Of a DNA stretch of 64,000 nt, positions 18,595-34,662 are shown in pieces. The notes below the pieces were generated by a model, which was not told the origin of the DNA, searched no databases, and was given only the letters and a program-made list of their open reading frames with translations. The position numbers were made by a program, and so were the translations under genes. Within the stretch, counting starts at the first letter, position 1. Every line of letters starts with the position of its first letter. Origin of the DNA: Enterobacter sp. ENT03 (GTDB lineage: Bacteria > Pseudomonadota > Gammaproteobacteria > Enterobacterales > Enterobacteriaceae); assembly GCF_019218745.1 (NCBI RefSeq), contig NZ_JAHUXA010000001.1:248001-312000 (forward strand), read 5' to 3'.

Positions 18595-18942
18595 TTAGTG
18601 CACTTTCTCGTGCAGCTCAATCAATTCGGCAATCAGTTCGCGCGCCAGCATCGAGGTCATCAGGTGATCCTGCGCATGCACCAGCACCAGGCTGACCTTC
18701 ATGCGCCCCTCACCCTGATCGTTCTCAATCAGCTGCGTCTGTACGCGATGGGCTTCGTTAAGCGCGGTGCGCGACTGCGCCATGGTTTGCTGCGCCGCCG
18801 CGAAATCACCCGCCTTGGCCTGCTTTAGCGCGGCATAAGCAAGGCTGCGCGCCTGACCCGAGTTAATGATAAGCCCCATCACCACTTCTTCAAGTTCATC
18901 CGCGGCAAGCTCGGTTTCAACAACATCATCCAGATTAAACAT
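18595..18942 (-). CDS. chbA: PTS chitobiose-specific enzyme IIA
   Basis: 115-residue lactose/cellobiose-type IIA. The phosphorylated histidine is His89 in LVLVHAQDH, followed by HLMTSMLARELI. It passes phosphate from HPr to ChbB. The family forms helical trimers with a buried metal-binding Asp, and the conserved HAQDH context is intact. It follows chbC by about 55 nt and is the shortest enzyme of the operon with chbB. Confidence 0.96.
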   Translation of the reverse strand: MFNLDDVVETELAADELEEVVMGLIINSGQARSLAYAALKQAKAGDFAAAQQTMAQSRTALNEAHRVQTQLIENDQGEGRMKVSLVLVHAQDHLMTSMLARELIAELIELHEKVH

Positions 18943-18996
18943 ACGGTGTTCCTCATGTCAGTCCGGCGCAGGCAGACTTCGCCTGCGCCGTCAGGC

Positions 18997-20355
18997 TTAA
19001 AATTTTAGGGCGTTGGCAATATCTTCTTCGCTTTCTTCTTCATCAATGACCGCCTGCGCTTTGTTGGCCACCATCACGAATGGCAGGTAAATCAGGGTGG
19101 CGATGCCAAGGTTGAACAGGGCCAGCAACAGGGCCGCCACGCTGCCATTGGTGTTAAAGAAGGCCCCGAGTCCGGTTGGCATGGTCCAGGGCGCGATGTT
19201 GGTGACCGGCGGAATAATGCCCATGTAGTAGGCCGCCAGCATGATGCCCGTCAGCACTGGCTGCACCAGCACGAACGGGATAAACATCACCGGGTTCATG
19301 ATAATCGGCAGACCGAACAGAATAGGTTCGTTGATCTGGAAAATACCGGACGGTAACGCCAGCTTACCCACCTGCCGGTAATCCGCCCGGCGGGAACCGA
19401 TAAAGATAGCGATGATAAGCCCCAGCGTGGCACCCGAACCGCCCAGCAGCACGTAAGAATCCAGCATCGGTTTAGCCCAGACGTGGAAGGTTTTGCCCGC
19501 CGCCAATGCCGCGTCAACGGAACCGTACTGCTGGTAGATCGCCATGTTTTCCAGCGCCCAGGGCGTCATGACGCCGCTTTCCAGCGCCGTCAGCGCCAGC
19601 GAACCGTGCACACCGAAGAACCACAACAGCGAGTTGAAAATGACGTATACCCAGCCGACTACGCTGCCCATTGAAGAGAGCGGTTTCGACACGGAGTCGA
19701 GAATGACCTGATGAAAGTTAGTCCCCCAGGCGGTTAGCCCCCAGCCAATAATGCCCATCACCGAGAGGATCAAAAAGCCCGGGATCAGCGCGGAGAAGGA
19801 ACGGGATACCGAAGCGGGAACGCTGTCCGGCAGGCGGATCACCCAGTTACGGCGCACCACAAAGGTAAACATCTCCGCGACCACAAGACCAATAATAATA
19901 CCGGAAATAATATTCGCCCCGCCGAGCCAGTTCGCGCCAACGGCATAGGCTTCACCCACGCTGTAGGGGGTGACTGTCATAAACGCCGCGACGGATAATA
20001 ATCCGGCCGCCAGCGGATCGACTTTTCGCTCTTCGGCCAGCGCCATCCCAATAAAAAATGGCGCCATCAGCGACATAATCCCTAAGGTACCGTTATAAAC
20101 GTTGCCGCCGATGGCCTTAAAACCATTCAGGGTTTCAATGGTCGACGCATCTAAACGAATGCCTAATGAGTAAAAAAAGGATCCATCGCCAAAACTTAAA
20201 AATACGTTATTAATTAAGACGAACATCGCCCCTGCAAGGGTTAATGGCATTAAACGTATAAAGCCATTTTTAATGGCGTTGACGTGCGGTTGTTTTCCTA
20301 TTCTGACAGCAACAGGGATCAGCATTTTCTCCAGCGAATCAATTGCCTTGCTCAT
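18997..20355 (-). CDS. chbC: PTS chitobiose-specific enzyme IIC permease
   Basis: 452-residue integral membrane IIC component of the lactose/chitobiose PTS family, carrying N,N'-diacetylchitobiose across the inner membrane during phosphorylation. Multiple hydrophobic helices are present. Family signature stretches are [16 protein letters not shown] near the N-terminus and [18 protein letters not shown] around residue 345, whose Asn-Glu pair contacts sugar. The C-terminal tail [14 protein letters not shown] is hydrophilic and matches E. coli ChbC. It lies between chbB and chbA. Confidence 0.97.
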   Translation of the reverse strand: MSKAIDSLEKMLIPVAVRIGKQPHVNAIKNGFIRLMPLTLAGAMFVLINNVFLSFGDGSFFYSLGIRLDASTIETLNGFKAIGGNVYNGTLGIMSLMAPFFIGMALAEERKVDPLAAGLLSVAAFMTVTPYSVGEAYAVGANWLGGANIISGIIIGLVVAEMFTFVVRRNWVIRLPDSVPASVSRSFSALIPGFLILSVMGIIGWGLTAWGTNFHQVILDSVSKPLSSMGSVVGWVYVIFNSLLWFFGVHGSLALTALESGVMTPWALENMAIYQQYGSVDAALAAGKTFHVWAKPMLDSYVLLGGSGATLGLIIAIFIGSRRADYRQVGKLALPSGIFQINEPILFGLPIIMNPVMFIPFVLVQPVLTGIMLAAYYMGIIPPVTNIAPWTMPTGLGAFFNTNGSVAALLLALFNLGIATLIYLPFVMVANKAQAVIDEEESEEDIANALKF

Positions 20356-20434
20356 AGAAAAGTCCTTAAAAGCCGCAATAAATTATTGCGGCAGAAGTAA
20401 GTGAAATAACTCTTTGACGGGAAAATAAATAAAA

Positions 20435-20752
20435 TTAATTTGCTGCTTTCTTAATGGCCGCGACAGCCGTTTTCAGTACAGCCAGACCATCGACTTTGCC
20501 GTAGTGGAGTGAATCTATAACTTCGACAGGTTTATTGGGTAACAGACGTTGAATTTCAGCCAGCATATAGGCGATTTGCGGGCCTAACAGCACAACATCG
20601 GCCTGTGGACCTTTTTCACCGGCCAGGGTTTCTGGAAAGGCATCGATCACCACCGGTACTTCATACTTCTCTGCCTGTGCACGCATTTTGGACACCAGCA
20701 GCGAGGTGGACATGCCCGCTGAGCAAAACAGATAGATATGTTTCTTTTCCAT
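20435..20752 (-). CDS. chbB: PTS chitobiose-specific enzyme IIB
   Basis: 105-residue IIB domain that accepts phosphate on Cys10 in [12 protein letters not shown] and gives it to the incoming chitobiose. It has the low-molecular-weight phosphatase-like fold of lactose/cellobiose IIB proteins. AAGGAAGG precedes this ATG; a GTG one codon upstream lies closer to the ribosome site and is less likely. It is the first gene of chbBCARFG, so the operon promoter lies in the roughly 200 bp upstream. Confidence 0.96.
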   Translation of the reverse strand: MEKKHIYLFCSAGMSTSLLVSKMRAQAEKYEVPVVIDAFPETLAGEKGPQADVVLLGPQIAYMLAEIQRLLPNKPVEVIDSLHYGKVDGLAVLKTAVAAIKKAAN

Positions 20753-20956
20753 CACAACCTTCCTTACGTTTCAACCGCAGCACGCAGGCCGTGCAGGCAA
20801 CGTGTTTGCTGATGACTGGGATAACTCGTTAACCCTTGAGTTACTTTTGTTTCTGGTTGAAGAAAATATACAGCATCCCGCCTGCGGGCGATAATCCGTG
20901 ACTAACCCTAATTGTCTCTCATTGACCTGGTATGATGATAGCCTTCACATATTCGG

Positions 20957-20980
20957 CGAATAATTCGCGACAAGAAATAA
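20957..20980. promoter_or_regulatory. Possible NagC operator region upstream of chbB
   Basis: ATTCG-G-CGAAT (20951-20961) is immediately followed by AATTCGCGACAAGAAATAA. The TTCGCGA core with an AAATAA right arm resembles known NagC boxes, and NagC represses chb in E. coli. The left arm is imperfect, so this is tentative. Confidence 0.35.
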
Positions 20981-20992
20981 GATTTTCGGGCA

Positions 20993-21017
20993 AAAAGAAA
21001 CCGGCACGATGGCCGGT
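20993..21017 (-). terminator. Intrinsic terminator of osmE
   Basis: On the minus strand ACCGGC and GCCGGT form a stem with a 6-nt loop, followed by TTCTTTTTG, about 28 nt after the osmE stop. Confidence 0.75.
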
Positions 21018-21044
21018 GTCTTTATATTGCTCAGGCTTAAAAAA

Positions 21045-21386
21045 TTAAGACTTCGGTGCCTGCGGGTCAGTATCGTATTCCGCACAAGTCTGGTAACCGG
21101 AGTTCAGCACATGACCGGTTTCGTCCAGCGCAACGAAGTAAGTTTCAGTTTTGCCATCACGTTGACCCAGGATATAGGTCTGGCAGGTGCCACGTGCGTG
21201 GATCATGCTCACTTCAGAAGAAGGCTTACCGGCAACCTGCATTACCTGTGCACGGCTCATGCCTTTCTTAACGTCTTTTACCACTGGCGTGGCAACCTGA
21301 TCTTTGGTGCGATCGTAAGCAGTACACCCTGCCAGCATGGTCATTACGGCTGCGGTACCCAGAATTCCTGCGAGTTTCTTGTTCAT
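21045..21386 (-). CDS. osmE: Osmotically inducible lipoprotein OsmE
   Basis: 113 residues with a lipoprotein signal ending in the lipobox LAGC, so the mature protein is lipid-anchored. The rest ([19 protein letters not shown]..., [11 protein letters not shown]) is the BamE/OsmE/SmpA-like fold and matches E. coli OsmE. Function is unknown; expression in E. coli rises with osmolarity and in stationary phase. The ATG at 21386 is preferred because AGAGGAAGG directly abuts the ATG at 21392 but stands at good distance from this one. It is divergent from nadE. Confidence 0.93.
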   Translation of the reverse strand: MNKKLAGILGTAAVMTMLAGCTAYDRTKDQVATPVVKDVKKGMSRAQVMQVAGKPSSEVSMIHARGTCQTYILGQRDGKTETYFVALDETGHVLNSGYQTCAEYDTDPQAPKS

Positions 21387-21642
21387 ATTCATCCTTCCTC
21401 TTGTTATCCGCTTGTGTATCAGCGCGTTAACTAAGCCTGGAATATAAAATAACTTTTTTCAACCTCATGAACGTATTGGCATAACTTTAAGAAAAATCTA
21501 ATAAATCCGACAGAGGCAAACAAAACGTTGTTATTTGTGTCACCTGCGCCGTCGCGCCTTGTCGTTTGGGCCACAACGGGTTAATTTGAAAAGATTGTTA
21601 CTTAAAATCTGCCCGCAAGGGCGACAGACGGAGAGTGTTGTC

Positions 21643-22470
21643 ATGACGCTGCAACAAGAGATTATTCAGGCGCTGGGCGTTTCGCCGCGCATCAATGCAG
21701 AAGAAGAAATTCGCCGTAGCGTGGATTTTTTAAAATCATATCTGAAAGCGCACCCCTTTCTGAAGTCGCTGGTGCTGGGGATCAGCGGAGGACAGGATTC
21801 CACGCTGGCCGGCAAGCTCTGCCAGATGGCGATTAGCGAACTGCGTCAGGAAACCGGCGATAAAGACTATACCTTTATCGCGGTTCGTCTGCCCCACGGC
21901 GTGCAGGCGGATGAGCAGGACTGCCAGGATGCCATTAACTTTATCAAGCCGGATCGCGTGCTGGTGGTGAACATCAAAGCCGCCGTGCTGGCAAGCGAGC
22001 AGGCTCTGCGCGACGCGGGTATCGAATTAAGCGATTTCGTGCGCGGCAACGAGAAAGCGCGTGAGCGTATGAAAGCGCAGTACAGCATTGCAAGTATGAG
22101 CAAAGGCGTGGTGGTGGGTACCGACCATGCGGCGGAAGCCGTCACCGGGTTCTACACCAAATATGGCGATGGCGGCACCGACATCAACCCGCTGTTCCGT
22201 CTGAACAAGCGTCAGGGTAAGCAACTGCTGGCGCAGTTAAACTGCCCGGAGCACCTGTACAAAAAGGCGCCGACTGCCGACCTGGAAGACGATCGCCCTG
22301 CACTGCCGGATGAAGTCGCACTCGGCGTGACCTATGAAATGATCGACGATTATCTGGAAGGCAAAACCATTGATGACAGCCATGCGCGCACCATCGAAGG
22401 CTGGTATCTGAAAACCGAACACAAACGCCGCCTGCCGGTGACGGTTTTTGACGACTTCTGGAAAAAATAG
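21643..22470 (+). CDS. nadE: NH3-dependent NAD+ synthetase
   Basis: 275 residues that make NAD from nicotinate adenine dinucleotide using ATP and ammonia. The PP-loop ATP pyrophosphatase motif is [14 protein letters not shown] (about 45-58), and [20 protein letters not shown] completes the adenylation and NaAD site. There is no glutaminase domain, so ammonia is the donor. Length equals the E. coli enzyme. The start MTLQQEI follows GGAGAG; the long upstream extension of the frame has no homology. A strong terminator and a REP follow. Confidence 0.97.
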   Translation: MTLQQEIIQALGVSPRINAEEEIRRSVDFLKSYLKAHPFLKSLVLGISGGQDSTLAGKLCQMAISELRQETGDKDYTFIAVRLPHGVQADEQDCQDAINFIKPDRVLVVNIKAAVLASEQALRDAGIELSDFVRGNEKARERMKAQYSIASMSKGVVVGTDHAAEAVTGFYTKYGDGGTDINPLFRLNKRQGKQLLAQLNCPEHLYKKAPTADLEDDRPALPDEVALGVTYEMIDDYLEGKTIDDSHARTIEGWYLKTEHKRRLPVTVFDDFWKK

Positions 22471-22488
22471 CAAATCCTTGATTTGTAG

Positions 22489-22514
22489 GCCGGGTCAGCG
22501 CAGCGCCACCCGGC
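22489..22514. repeat. REP palindrome after nadE
   Basis: GCCGGGT-CAGCGCAGCGCC-ACCCGGC, a compact REP immediately after nadE and before its terminator. Confidence 0.8.
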
Positions 22515-22544
22515 AAAAGCTCACCATCAGGGTTTAATCTCACC

Positions 22545-22569
22545 AGGCGGCGCAAGCCGCCTCTTTTTT
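22545..22569 (+). terminator. Intrinsic terminator downstream of nadE
   Basis: AGGCGGC-GCAA-GCCGCCT, a perfect 7-bp stem with a tetraloop, followed by CTTTTTTC. It separates nadE from cho. Confidence 0.88.
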
Positions 22570-22590
22570 CGCCTCGCTTTGGCTGCTACA

Positions 22591-22606
22591 CTGGATAAGT
22601 AAACAG
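22591..22606. promoter_or_regulatory. LexA box of cho
   Basis: CTGGATAAGTAAACAG fits CTG-N10-CAG with a good right half. It ends 15 bp before the cho GTG start. Confidence 0.85.
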
Positions 22607-22621
22607 TATCAGGAGTCTAAT

Positions 22622-23497
22622 GTGGTAAGGCGTCAATCAGCCCCGCGCCTGCAGTTTGAAGCGGCGGCCATTTATGAATACCCCGAACATCTTCGCCCGT
22701 GGCTGGAAGCATTGCCCAAACATCCCGGCGTCTATTTCTTCCATGGCGAAAGCGACACCATGCCGCTCTATATCGGTAAAAGCATCAATATTCGCAGCCG
22801 GGTGTTGTCGCATTTGCGTACCCCGGACGAAGCCTCGATGCTGCGTCAGTCGCGGCGCATCACCTGGATCCTCACCGCCGGGGAAATCGGTGCGTTATTG
22901 CTGGAAGCGCAGCTGATCAAAGAACAACAGCCGCTGTTTAACAAGCGGCTGCGCCGCAACCGCCAGCTCTGCTCGCTGCGGTTCGACAGCGACAAGCCCG
23001 AGGTGATCTACGCCAAAGAGGTGGATTTTTCCTCGCAGCAGGGACTGTACGGGCTGTTTGCTAATCGCCACGCGGCGCTGCAAACGTTGCAGTCTATCGC
23101 CGATGAACACAAGCTGTGTTACGGCCTGCTGGGACTGGAATCGCTCAGCCGCGGTCGCGCCTGTTTTCGTTCGGCGTTAAATCGTTGTGCGGGGGCGTGC
23201 TGCGGTAAAGAGAGCGTTGAGGCGCATCATCAGCGTCTGCGGGATGCCATGACCCGCATGCAGCTGGTGTGCTGGCCGTGGCGTGGTCCGGTGGCGCTGC
23301 GGGAAAGCAGCGGTGAAATGACGCAGTATCACATTATTCACAACTGGTACTGGCTGGGTTCGGTCGCCTCGCTTGACGATGCGCCGTCGCTGTTAAAAAC
23401 GCCTGCTGGTTTCGATCAGGATGGCTACAAAATTCTCTGCAAGCCGTTGATGGCGGGGATCATGGACATTCATGAGTTACCCTGGACCGCCCCCTGA
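22622..23497 (+). CDS. cho: Excinuclease Cho (UvrC homologue)
   Basis: 291 residues with an N-terminal GIY-YIG nuclease domain: GVYFFHGESDTMPLYIGKS at about 35-53, then IRSRVLSHL. It lacks the UvrB-binding and C-terminal endonuclease parts of UvrC. Cho makes the 3' incision in UvrAB-dependent nucleotide excision repair at some lesions. The cysteine cluster RCAGACCG near residue 197 resembles the UvrC Cys-rich region. The start is GTG: the in-frame reading begins there, while the ATG two bases earlier meets a stop after two codons. AGGAG is well placed, and a LexA box lies just upstream. Confidence 0.94.
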   Translation: MVRRQSAPRLQFEAAAIYEYPEHLRPWLEALPKHPGVYFFHGESDTMPLYIGKSINIRSRVLSHLRTPDEASMLRQSRRITWILTAGEIGALLLEAQLIKEQQPLFNKRLRRNRQLCSLRFDSDKPEVIYAKEVDFSSQQGLYGLFANRHAALQTLQSIADEHKLCYGLLGLESLSRGRACFRSALNRCAGACCGKESVEAHHQRLRDAMTRMQLVCWPWRGPVALRESSGEMTQYHIIHNWYWLGSVASLDDAPSLLKTPAGFDQDGYKILCKPLMAGIMDIHELPWTAP

Positions 23498-23525
23498 ACC
23501 GGCAATCGCCTGCCGGTTCAGGGGC

Positions 23526-24083
23526 TTAATGACCCGGCAGCCAGGTAATTTCGCTGTACAGCAGTTGTCCTTCCGATTTCAGTAAACGCAAGGTATGACT
23601 GCCCTCCTGCCAACTGGCACCCTGATCTGCCGTCAGCAGTTTATCCCCCAGTTGCCAGGCACCGCTGAGTACAAAAACTACCCCGCCGCGCGAGCCAAAG
23701 GTGGTGAAGGTGCGATCCGCCACGCGCACTTTGGCCTGGCAGTATTCGCGACGGGTCATGATATTAAAATCCATTGACATCTGCCCGTCGTGCAACTGCA
23801 CCTTGATCGGCTGTTCGCCTGAAAAAGAGAAAGGCTGCAGGCGTTTTAAGGTATGACAAAACGCATTTCCCCCGTCGAGGGTCACTTCCCCGCCCTCGAT
23901 CAGCGTGATCACGCGATCCACCCCCTGAAATTGCGGAAACTCACCGTTTGCCGCCAGGGATGCAATACTGGCGCGCCAGTGAAAATCCCGCGTCGCTTCC
24001 GGGAAACAGCAAATCTCACGGGTTTCGCCTGCCCCGTTGCGCCACAGGTTCACCGCCATTTTGCGAATATCAAAATATTCCAT
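23526..24083 (-). CDS. ves: Ves, HutD-family cupin protein
   Basis: 185 residues of the HutD/Ves family, a small bicupin fold of unknown enzymatic role. Characteristic stretches are [17 protein letters not shown] (about 7-23), [17 protein letters not shown] and [12 protein letters not shown]. coli Ves is cold-inducible. CAGGAG lies 5 nt before this ATG; the ATG directly upstream is too close and a more distal start has no homology. Neighbours are cho (convergent) and spy, as in K-12. Confidence 0.9.
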   Translation of the reverse strand: MEYFDIRKMAVNLWRNGAGETREICCFPEATRDFHWRASIASLAANGEFPQFQGVDRVITLIEGGEVTLDGGNAFCHTLKRLQPFSFSGEQPIKVQLHDGQMSMDFNIMTRREYCQAKVRVADRTFTTFGSRGGVVFVLSGAWQLGDKLLTADQGASWQEGSHTLRLLKSEGQLLYSEITWLPGH

Positions 24084-24317
24084 CATCACTCCTGAATGGC
24101 GCGTTATGCGCGCCTGCGCCGCAGCCAACCGCCGCGCACTGTTATCATCTTTTCATCTTGCCACACAGGTTATCGGCAGCGGATGGGTAATGCCTTAGCG
24201 ATGGCGTGGCATCTTATAATATATTTTTTAACAGCATGATAAAGATGTAGTTTTGCGTAATAAGGTACAGAGCATACCGTGTCGCAGGCGAGGGGCAAAG
24301 GGGGGGACAAAAGAAAA

Positions 24318-24369
24318 ACCGCCGGACCTGCCCACAGCCTTAAAGGCGTTTGTGGACAGGTCCGGCGGT
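24318..24369 (-). terminator. Unusually long terminator hairpin of spy
   Basis: The arms 24318-24336 and 24351-24369 pair over 19 bp; in the minus-strand transcript the single non-Watson-Crick pair is G-U. The 14-nt loop holds a small GCC/GGC hairpin. The minus strand continues TTTTTCTTTTG, a good U tract. It lies 20 nt after the spy stop. Confidence 0.85.
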
Positions 24370-24388
24370 CTTAGTAACGTTCGCGGTT

Positions 24389-24871
24389 TTATTCAGCGGA
24401 TTCTGGCATTTTACCTTCTGCGGCCGGACGTTCTGTCAGACGCTTCTCAAAATTGGCATTAAATTGCTTTTTCTGTTCCGGCGTTAAAATGTTGTAAATC
24501 TTGTTCTGGGTTTCCATGTGCGCCAGCATACGGGCTTTGTGCTGGTCTTCCATCTTCGCAATCTGGGCTTCGGCTTTCGCTTTATCAAAGGTATCGCTGG
24601 CGATGATGTCATGGGTCGCGCGGCGTTCTTCCACGCTCGGGCGCTTCATCTGGTCGCGCTGGCTTTTCATGATCTCACGCACTTGCTGTTTCTGGGCGTC
24701 GGTCAGGTTCAGATCTTTAAACATCATATCGTGATGCATACCCGGCTTGCCTTTGTGGTGCATCATCGGCTTGCTGTCAGTCGGGGCTGCGGTGGTATCA
24801 GCAGCATGGGCCAGATTAGCAGCACCCATCGCCAGGGTAGAGGCAACAAACAGAGCGGTCAATTTACGCAT
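24389..24871 (-). CDS. spy: Periplasmic ATP-independent chaperone Spy
   Basis: 160 residues with a signal peptide cleaved near AHA-AD. Two LTxxQ motifs typical of the Spy/CpxP family are seen (LTDAQKQQVREIMK near 56 and LTPEQKKQF near 134). The mature protein is helical, charged and Met/His-rich (MMHHKGKPGMHHDMM), forms a cradle-shaped dimer and binds unfolded clients without ATP. In E. coli it is controlled by CpxAR and BaeSR. A GTAAA with an imperfect partner occurs about 93 bp upstream at 24964, a weak hint of a CpxR site. It ends at a 19-bp terminator hairpin. Confidence 0.95.
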   Translation of the reverse strand: MRKLTALFVASTLAMGAANLAHAADTTAAPTDSKPMMHHKGKPGMHHDMMFKDLNLTDAQKQQVREIMKSQRDQMKRPSVEERRATHDIIASDTFDKAKAEAQIAKMEDQHKARMLAHMETQNKIYNILTPEQKKQFNANFEKRLTERPAAEGKMPESAE

Positions 24872-25201
24872 AATGTATTCCTTCTTTCAGTTATTCTTTC
24901 GGCGTAATGCCGTGTTGACGAAGTTCACTTTACGGCGTTTTTCGTCAAATAATCAGAGCAACAGTAAAGCATTGAAAGGGGAAAAAACAAATTACGACCA
25001 ATTATGAAGAAAATAAGGAAAAAGCGTGGAGAGTTGCAACGAAAATTATTCAGGATACTGATTTAAAAGAGATTGTGAAGAATGATACCTGAGCGCCGTA
25101 TAATAATAAAGCAATGTTGTCAGATAATTCTGTATCGTCTGACCGCATCGCCCTTTTTATTTTTACGCAGGCGCTCATTGGCGGGAAAAATAACAGCGAC
25201 G
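24872..25201. other. Intergenic region between spy and astE
   Basis: 330 bases holding the spy promoter region (right to left) and, beyond the astE stop, an A/T-rich stretch. I see no convincing gene, REP or strong terminator. Only half of a CpxR-type box (GTAAA, 24964-24968) is visible. Confidence 0.5.
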
Positions 25202-26170
25202 TCAGGGCAACCGTTCCAGCATCAGACCCGCGCGAAGCCCCATGGCAACCTGCGGATTAGGGAATAACACATATTCCGTCGCCGCCTGCGCCACGTAGCG
25301 CGTCTCGCCGTCTTCAGCGAGCAGCGTCCCGGCAGCAAATGGCGTGAAGTTCAGCGTCTCAGCGGACATGTGCAGCCTGAAAGCATCGCTGTGGCGGGTC
25401 AGCTGTTGCGCCACGCGATAGCGTAGCGGCGCGCTGCTGGCTGCAGGAGGCGGATTATCGCCCATCAGCGCCTGAATGGCGTGTAGCGTGGTGGCGAACT
25501 GATGCAGATCGTTTTCGCCAAACGGCAGCGCTTTTCCCAGTTCAAGCGTGCAGGCCAGCGCGGCAAAACGCTCACAGCTGTAATGGGTTAAGGTGCCGCC
25601 CGGCGTCTGATGAAAGACCAGCGCCTCAAGCCCTGCATCACCCAGCCAGCGCAGCCAGGCCTCATCCCACGGCGTGTCGCGCTGCGGCAGCACGCCAAAG
25701 CGCGGGTGATGCGAGCCACGAATGGCGGTATGCAGATCCAGATGCCAGCGATCGCCTGCGGGCTGGGCGGCGTAAAAACGGCTGATCGCTTGCTCCAGCT
25801 GTAGCGCGCGCACCGTTTCCACACTGTGGGCAAACTGTTGCCAGCGCCCGCCAAACATACGATTCAGATCGCTGTGCAGATAGCGTTTACCGGCACGCAG
25901 CGCAGGCGGGTTGCCGAGGATCACCAGCATGCGCCAGCGCAATGGCGTGTCGCCGTGCATCAGCGCCGTCAGCAGGTTGTCCAGCATCTCCACCGGGGCG
26001 GTTTCATTGCCGTGAATGCCCGCCGACAACACCAGTGATTTTTCCGTTGGCTGATGCGGGATCAGCTCAAGGATCCCTTCTGCACGCCAGTGCCAGCGCA
26101 GTATCTCGTTTTGCCCCCACGGATTTTCCGGCGCGCGGCCGCTCAGGGTCTGGGTAAGAAAATTCTCCAT
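25202..26170 (-). CDS. astE: Succinylglutamate desuccinylase
   Basis: 322-residue zinc carboxypeptidase-like (M14/AspA family) hydrolase, the last step of arginine degradation, releasing glutamate and succinate. The zinc motif [11 protein letters not shown] is near residue 53, the second His ligand lies in [12 protein letters not shown] near 145, and a catalytic Glu is in [11 protein letters not shown] near 212. It is the last gene of astCADBE, 9 nt after astB. Confidence 0.95.
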   Translation of the reverse strand: MENFLTQTLSGRAPENPWGQNEILRWHWRAEGILELIPHQPTEKSLVLSAGIHGNETAPVEMLDNLLTALMHGDTPLRWRMLVILGNPPALRAGKRYLHSDLNRMFGGRWQQFAHSVETVRALQLEQAISRFYAAQPAGDRWHLDLHTAIRGSHHPRFGVLPQRDTPWDEAWLRWLGDAGLEALVFHQTPGGTLTHYSCERFAALACTLELGKALPFGENDLHQFATTLHAIQALMGDNPPPAASSAPLRYRVAQQLTRHSDAFRLHMSAETLNFTPFAAGTLLAEDGETRYVAQAATEYVLFPNPQVAMGLRAGLMLERLP

Positions 26171-26179
26171 CGTCGCTCC

Positions 26180-31673
<5,494 letters not shown>

Positions 31674-32480
31674 ATGAAATTTGTCTCTTTTAATATCAAC
31701 GGCCTGCGCGCCCGTCCTCATCAACTGCAAGCGATTATCGACAAGCATCAGCCCGATGTGATTGGCCTGCAGGAGACAAAAGTCCATGACGATATGTTCC
31801 CCCTCGAAGAGGTGGCGAAGCTGGGCTACAACGTCTTTTATCATGGTCAGAAAGGCCACTACGGCGTGGCGCTGTTGACCCGCGACACGCCGGTATCGGT
31901 GCGTCGCGGCTTTCCTGGCGATGACGAAGAAGCGCAGCGTCGTATTATCATGGCGGAATTAGCCTCGCCACTCGGCAATATCACGGTAATCAACGGTTAT
32001 TTCCCGCAGGGAGAAAGCCGCGACCATCCCACCAAATTCCCGGCGAAAGCGAAGTTTTATCAGGATCTCCAGGATTTTCTGGAAAACGATCTCAGCAAAG
32101 ACAGCCCGGTGCTGGTGATGGGCGATGTCAACATCAGCCCGACGGATCTGGACATTGGCATCGGTGAAGACAGCCGCAAGCGCTGGCTGCGTACTGGCAA
32201 ATGTTCGTTCCTGCCGGAAGAACGCGAGTGGATGGCCCGTTTGCAGGGCTGGGGGCTGGTGGATACTTTCCGTGCGGCCAATCCGGATACCCAGGATCGT
32301 TTTTCGTGGTTTGATTACCGTTCAAAAGGTTTTGACGATAACCGCGGGCTGCGTATCGATCTGGTGCTGGCAAGCACTGCACTGGCTACGCGCTGCACCG
32401 ATACCGGCATCGATTACGAGATCCGCGGCATGGAAAAGCCGTCCGACCATGCGCCGATCTGGGCGACCTTCGATCTCTAA
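31674..32480 (+). CDS. xthA: Exonuclease III
   Basis: 268-residue member of the exonuclease/endonuclease/phosphatase family, the main AP endonuclease and 3'-5' exonuclease of enterics. Motifs are [13 protein letters not shown] at the start, [13 protein letters not shown] (metal Glu34 region), [13 protein letters not shown] near residue 150, and the terminal [12 protein letters not shown] with the catalytic Asp-His pair. The start is the ATG matching E. coli; an in-frame GTG four codons upstream lacks support. It converges with ynjH, with only 3 nt between the stops. Confidence 0.97.
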   Translation: MKFVSFNINGLRARPHQLQAIIDKHQPDVIGLQETKVHDDMFPLEEVAKLGYNVFYHGQKGHYGVALLTRDTPVSVRRGFPGDDEEAQRRIIMAELASPLGNITVINGYFPQGESRDHPTKFPAKAKFYQDLQDFLENDLSKDSPVLVMGDVNISPTDLDIGIGEDSRKRWLRTGKCSFLPEEREWMARLQGWGLVDTFRAANPDTQDRFSWFDYRSKGFDDNRGLRIDLVLASTALATRCTDTGIDYEIRGMEKPSDHAPIWATFDL

Positions 32481-32483
32481 GCG

Positions 32484-32768
32484 TCAGGGTTTGACGCGCC
32501 GCCACACCAGCGGATTCGTGCTCAGCGTGCGTTCGTCACGCTGACACTGTAATAAAATGCCGTCGGCTTTCACCACGGCCCCTTCCGAGTAATTTTCATC
32601 CTGATAAACGCAGCACTGATTACAGGGCTGCGGACGCTGACCGCCGGAGGAGAACACTTCCGGCGGCACATTCACGTCGACGTCGCCGGTACTGTAGCGC
32701 ACCTCCGCCTGGGCGGTGGCGGTGACGAGCGCCAGAAGGCTGGCGGCAAACAGAGCGTGTCGGATCAT
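32484..32768 (-). CDS. ynjH: YnjH family exported protein (DUF1496)
   Basis: 94 residues with a signal peptide cleaved near AQA-EV. The mature part contains the conserved VNVPPEVFSSGGQ, then a four-cysteine cluster PCNQCCVYQDENYSEGAV..., and LLQCQRDERTLSTNPLVWRRV. It closely matches E. coli YnjH, of unknown function; the cysteines may form disulfides in the periplasm. In K-12 several genes separate it from xthA; here they are missing. Confidence 0.9.
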   Translation of the reverse strand: MIRHALFAASLLALVTATAQAEVRYSTGDVDVNVPPEVFSSGGQRPQPCNQCCVYQDENYSEGAVVKADGILLQCQRDERTLSTNPLVWRRVKP

Positions 32769-32988
32769 CGTTTTTTTTCCTGATTACGTGGTGATATTAA
32801 CTATAACGGTAAAAAAAGGCAGAACCTTTAATCCGTGGGGTCATCGTTTTTTATTATGACCTCCCGACGATTATTAATTTCCCTGTACCTGTCTAAATCG
32901 GTTGCCTTATGCCGCTTTTCCAGTGTTATAGTCGAAAACGCAAACAACGCCTTAACAACACACAACAAATTTTACGCCCCTGACATAA

Positions 32989-34347
<1,359 letters not shown>

Positions 34348-34358
34348 TCGCGTGGAAT

Positions 34359-34613
34359 TGCCCGGCGGCGCTGTGCTTGCCGGGCCTACGGTGACTGACT
34401 TAACCGGGGTGCCCGGCGGCGCGGCGCTTGCCGGGCCTACGATGACTGACTTAACCGGGTTGCCCGGCGGCGCGGCGCTTGCCGGGCCTACGGTGACTGA
34501 CTTAACCGGGTTGCCCGGCGGCGCGGCGCTTGCCGGGCCTACGGTGACTGACTTAACCGGGTTGCCCGGCGGCGCTGCGCTTGCCGGGCCTACGGTTACT
34601 TTGCCGATCCCTG
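34359..34613. repeat. 51-bp tandem array of REP units
   Basis: Five head-to-tail copies start at 34359, 34410, 34461, 34512 and 34563; the last diverges after about 33 bp. Each unit carries a GCCCGGCGGCGC...GCTTGCCGGGC palindrome followed by CTACGGTGACTGACTTAACCG. Units 2-4 differ at only two or three positions. The 51-bp period keeps a frame open on both strands, but there is no independent sign of coding. Confidence 0.9.
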
Positions 34614-34625
34614 GGTTACCTTGTA

Positions 34626-34654
34626 GGCCGGGTAAGGCGTAGCCGCCACCCGGC
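34626..34654. repeat. REP in opposite style closing the array
   Basis: GGCCGGGTAAGGCGTAGCCGCCACCCGGC is a classical Y-type REP palindrome, distinct from the array units, between the array and the topB stop. Confidence 0.8.
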
Positions 34655-34662
34655 AACATGCG

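Noticed and set aside
34359-34613. CRISPR array
   Set aside because: The units are contiguous tandem repeats without unique spacers and no cas gene is nearby.
34352-34642. A 96-codon plus-strand frame of PGGAALAGPTVTDLTGL repeats
   Set aside because: It is only the open frame of the tandem REP units. Low-complexity translation, a GTG start without Shine-Dalgarno, and non-coding REP palindromes explain it.
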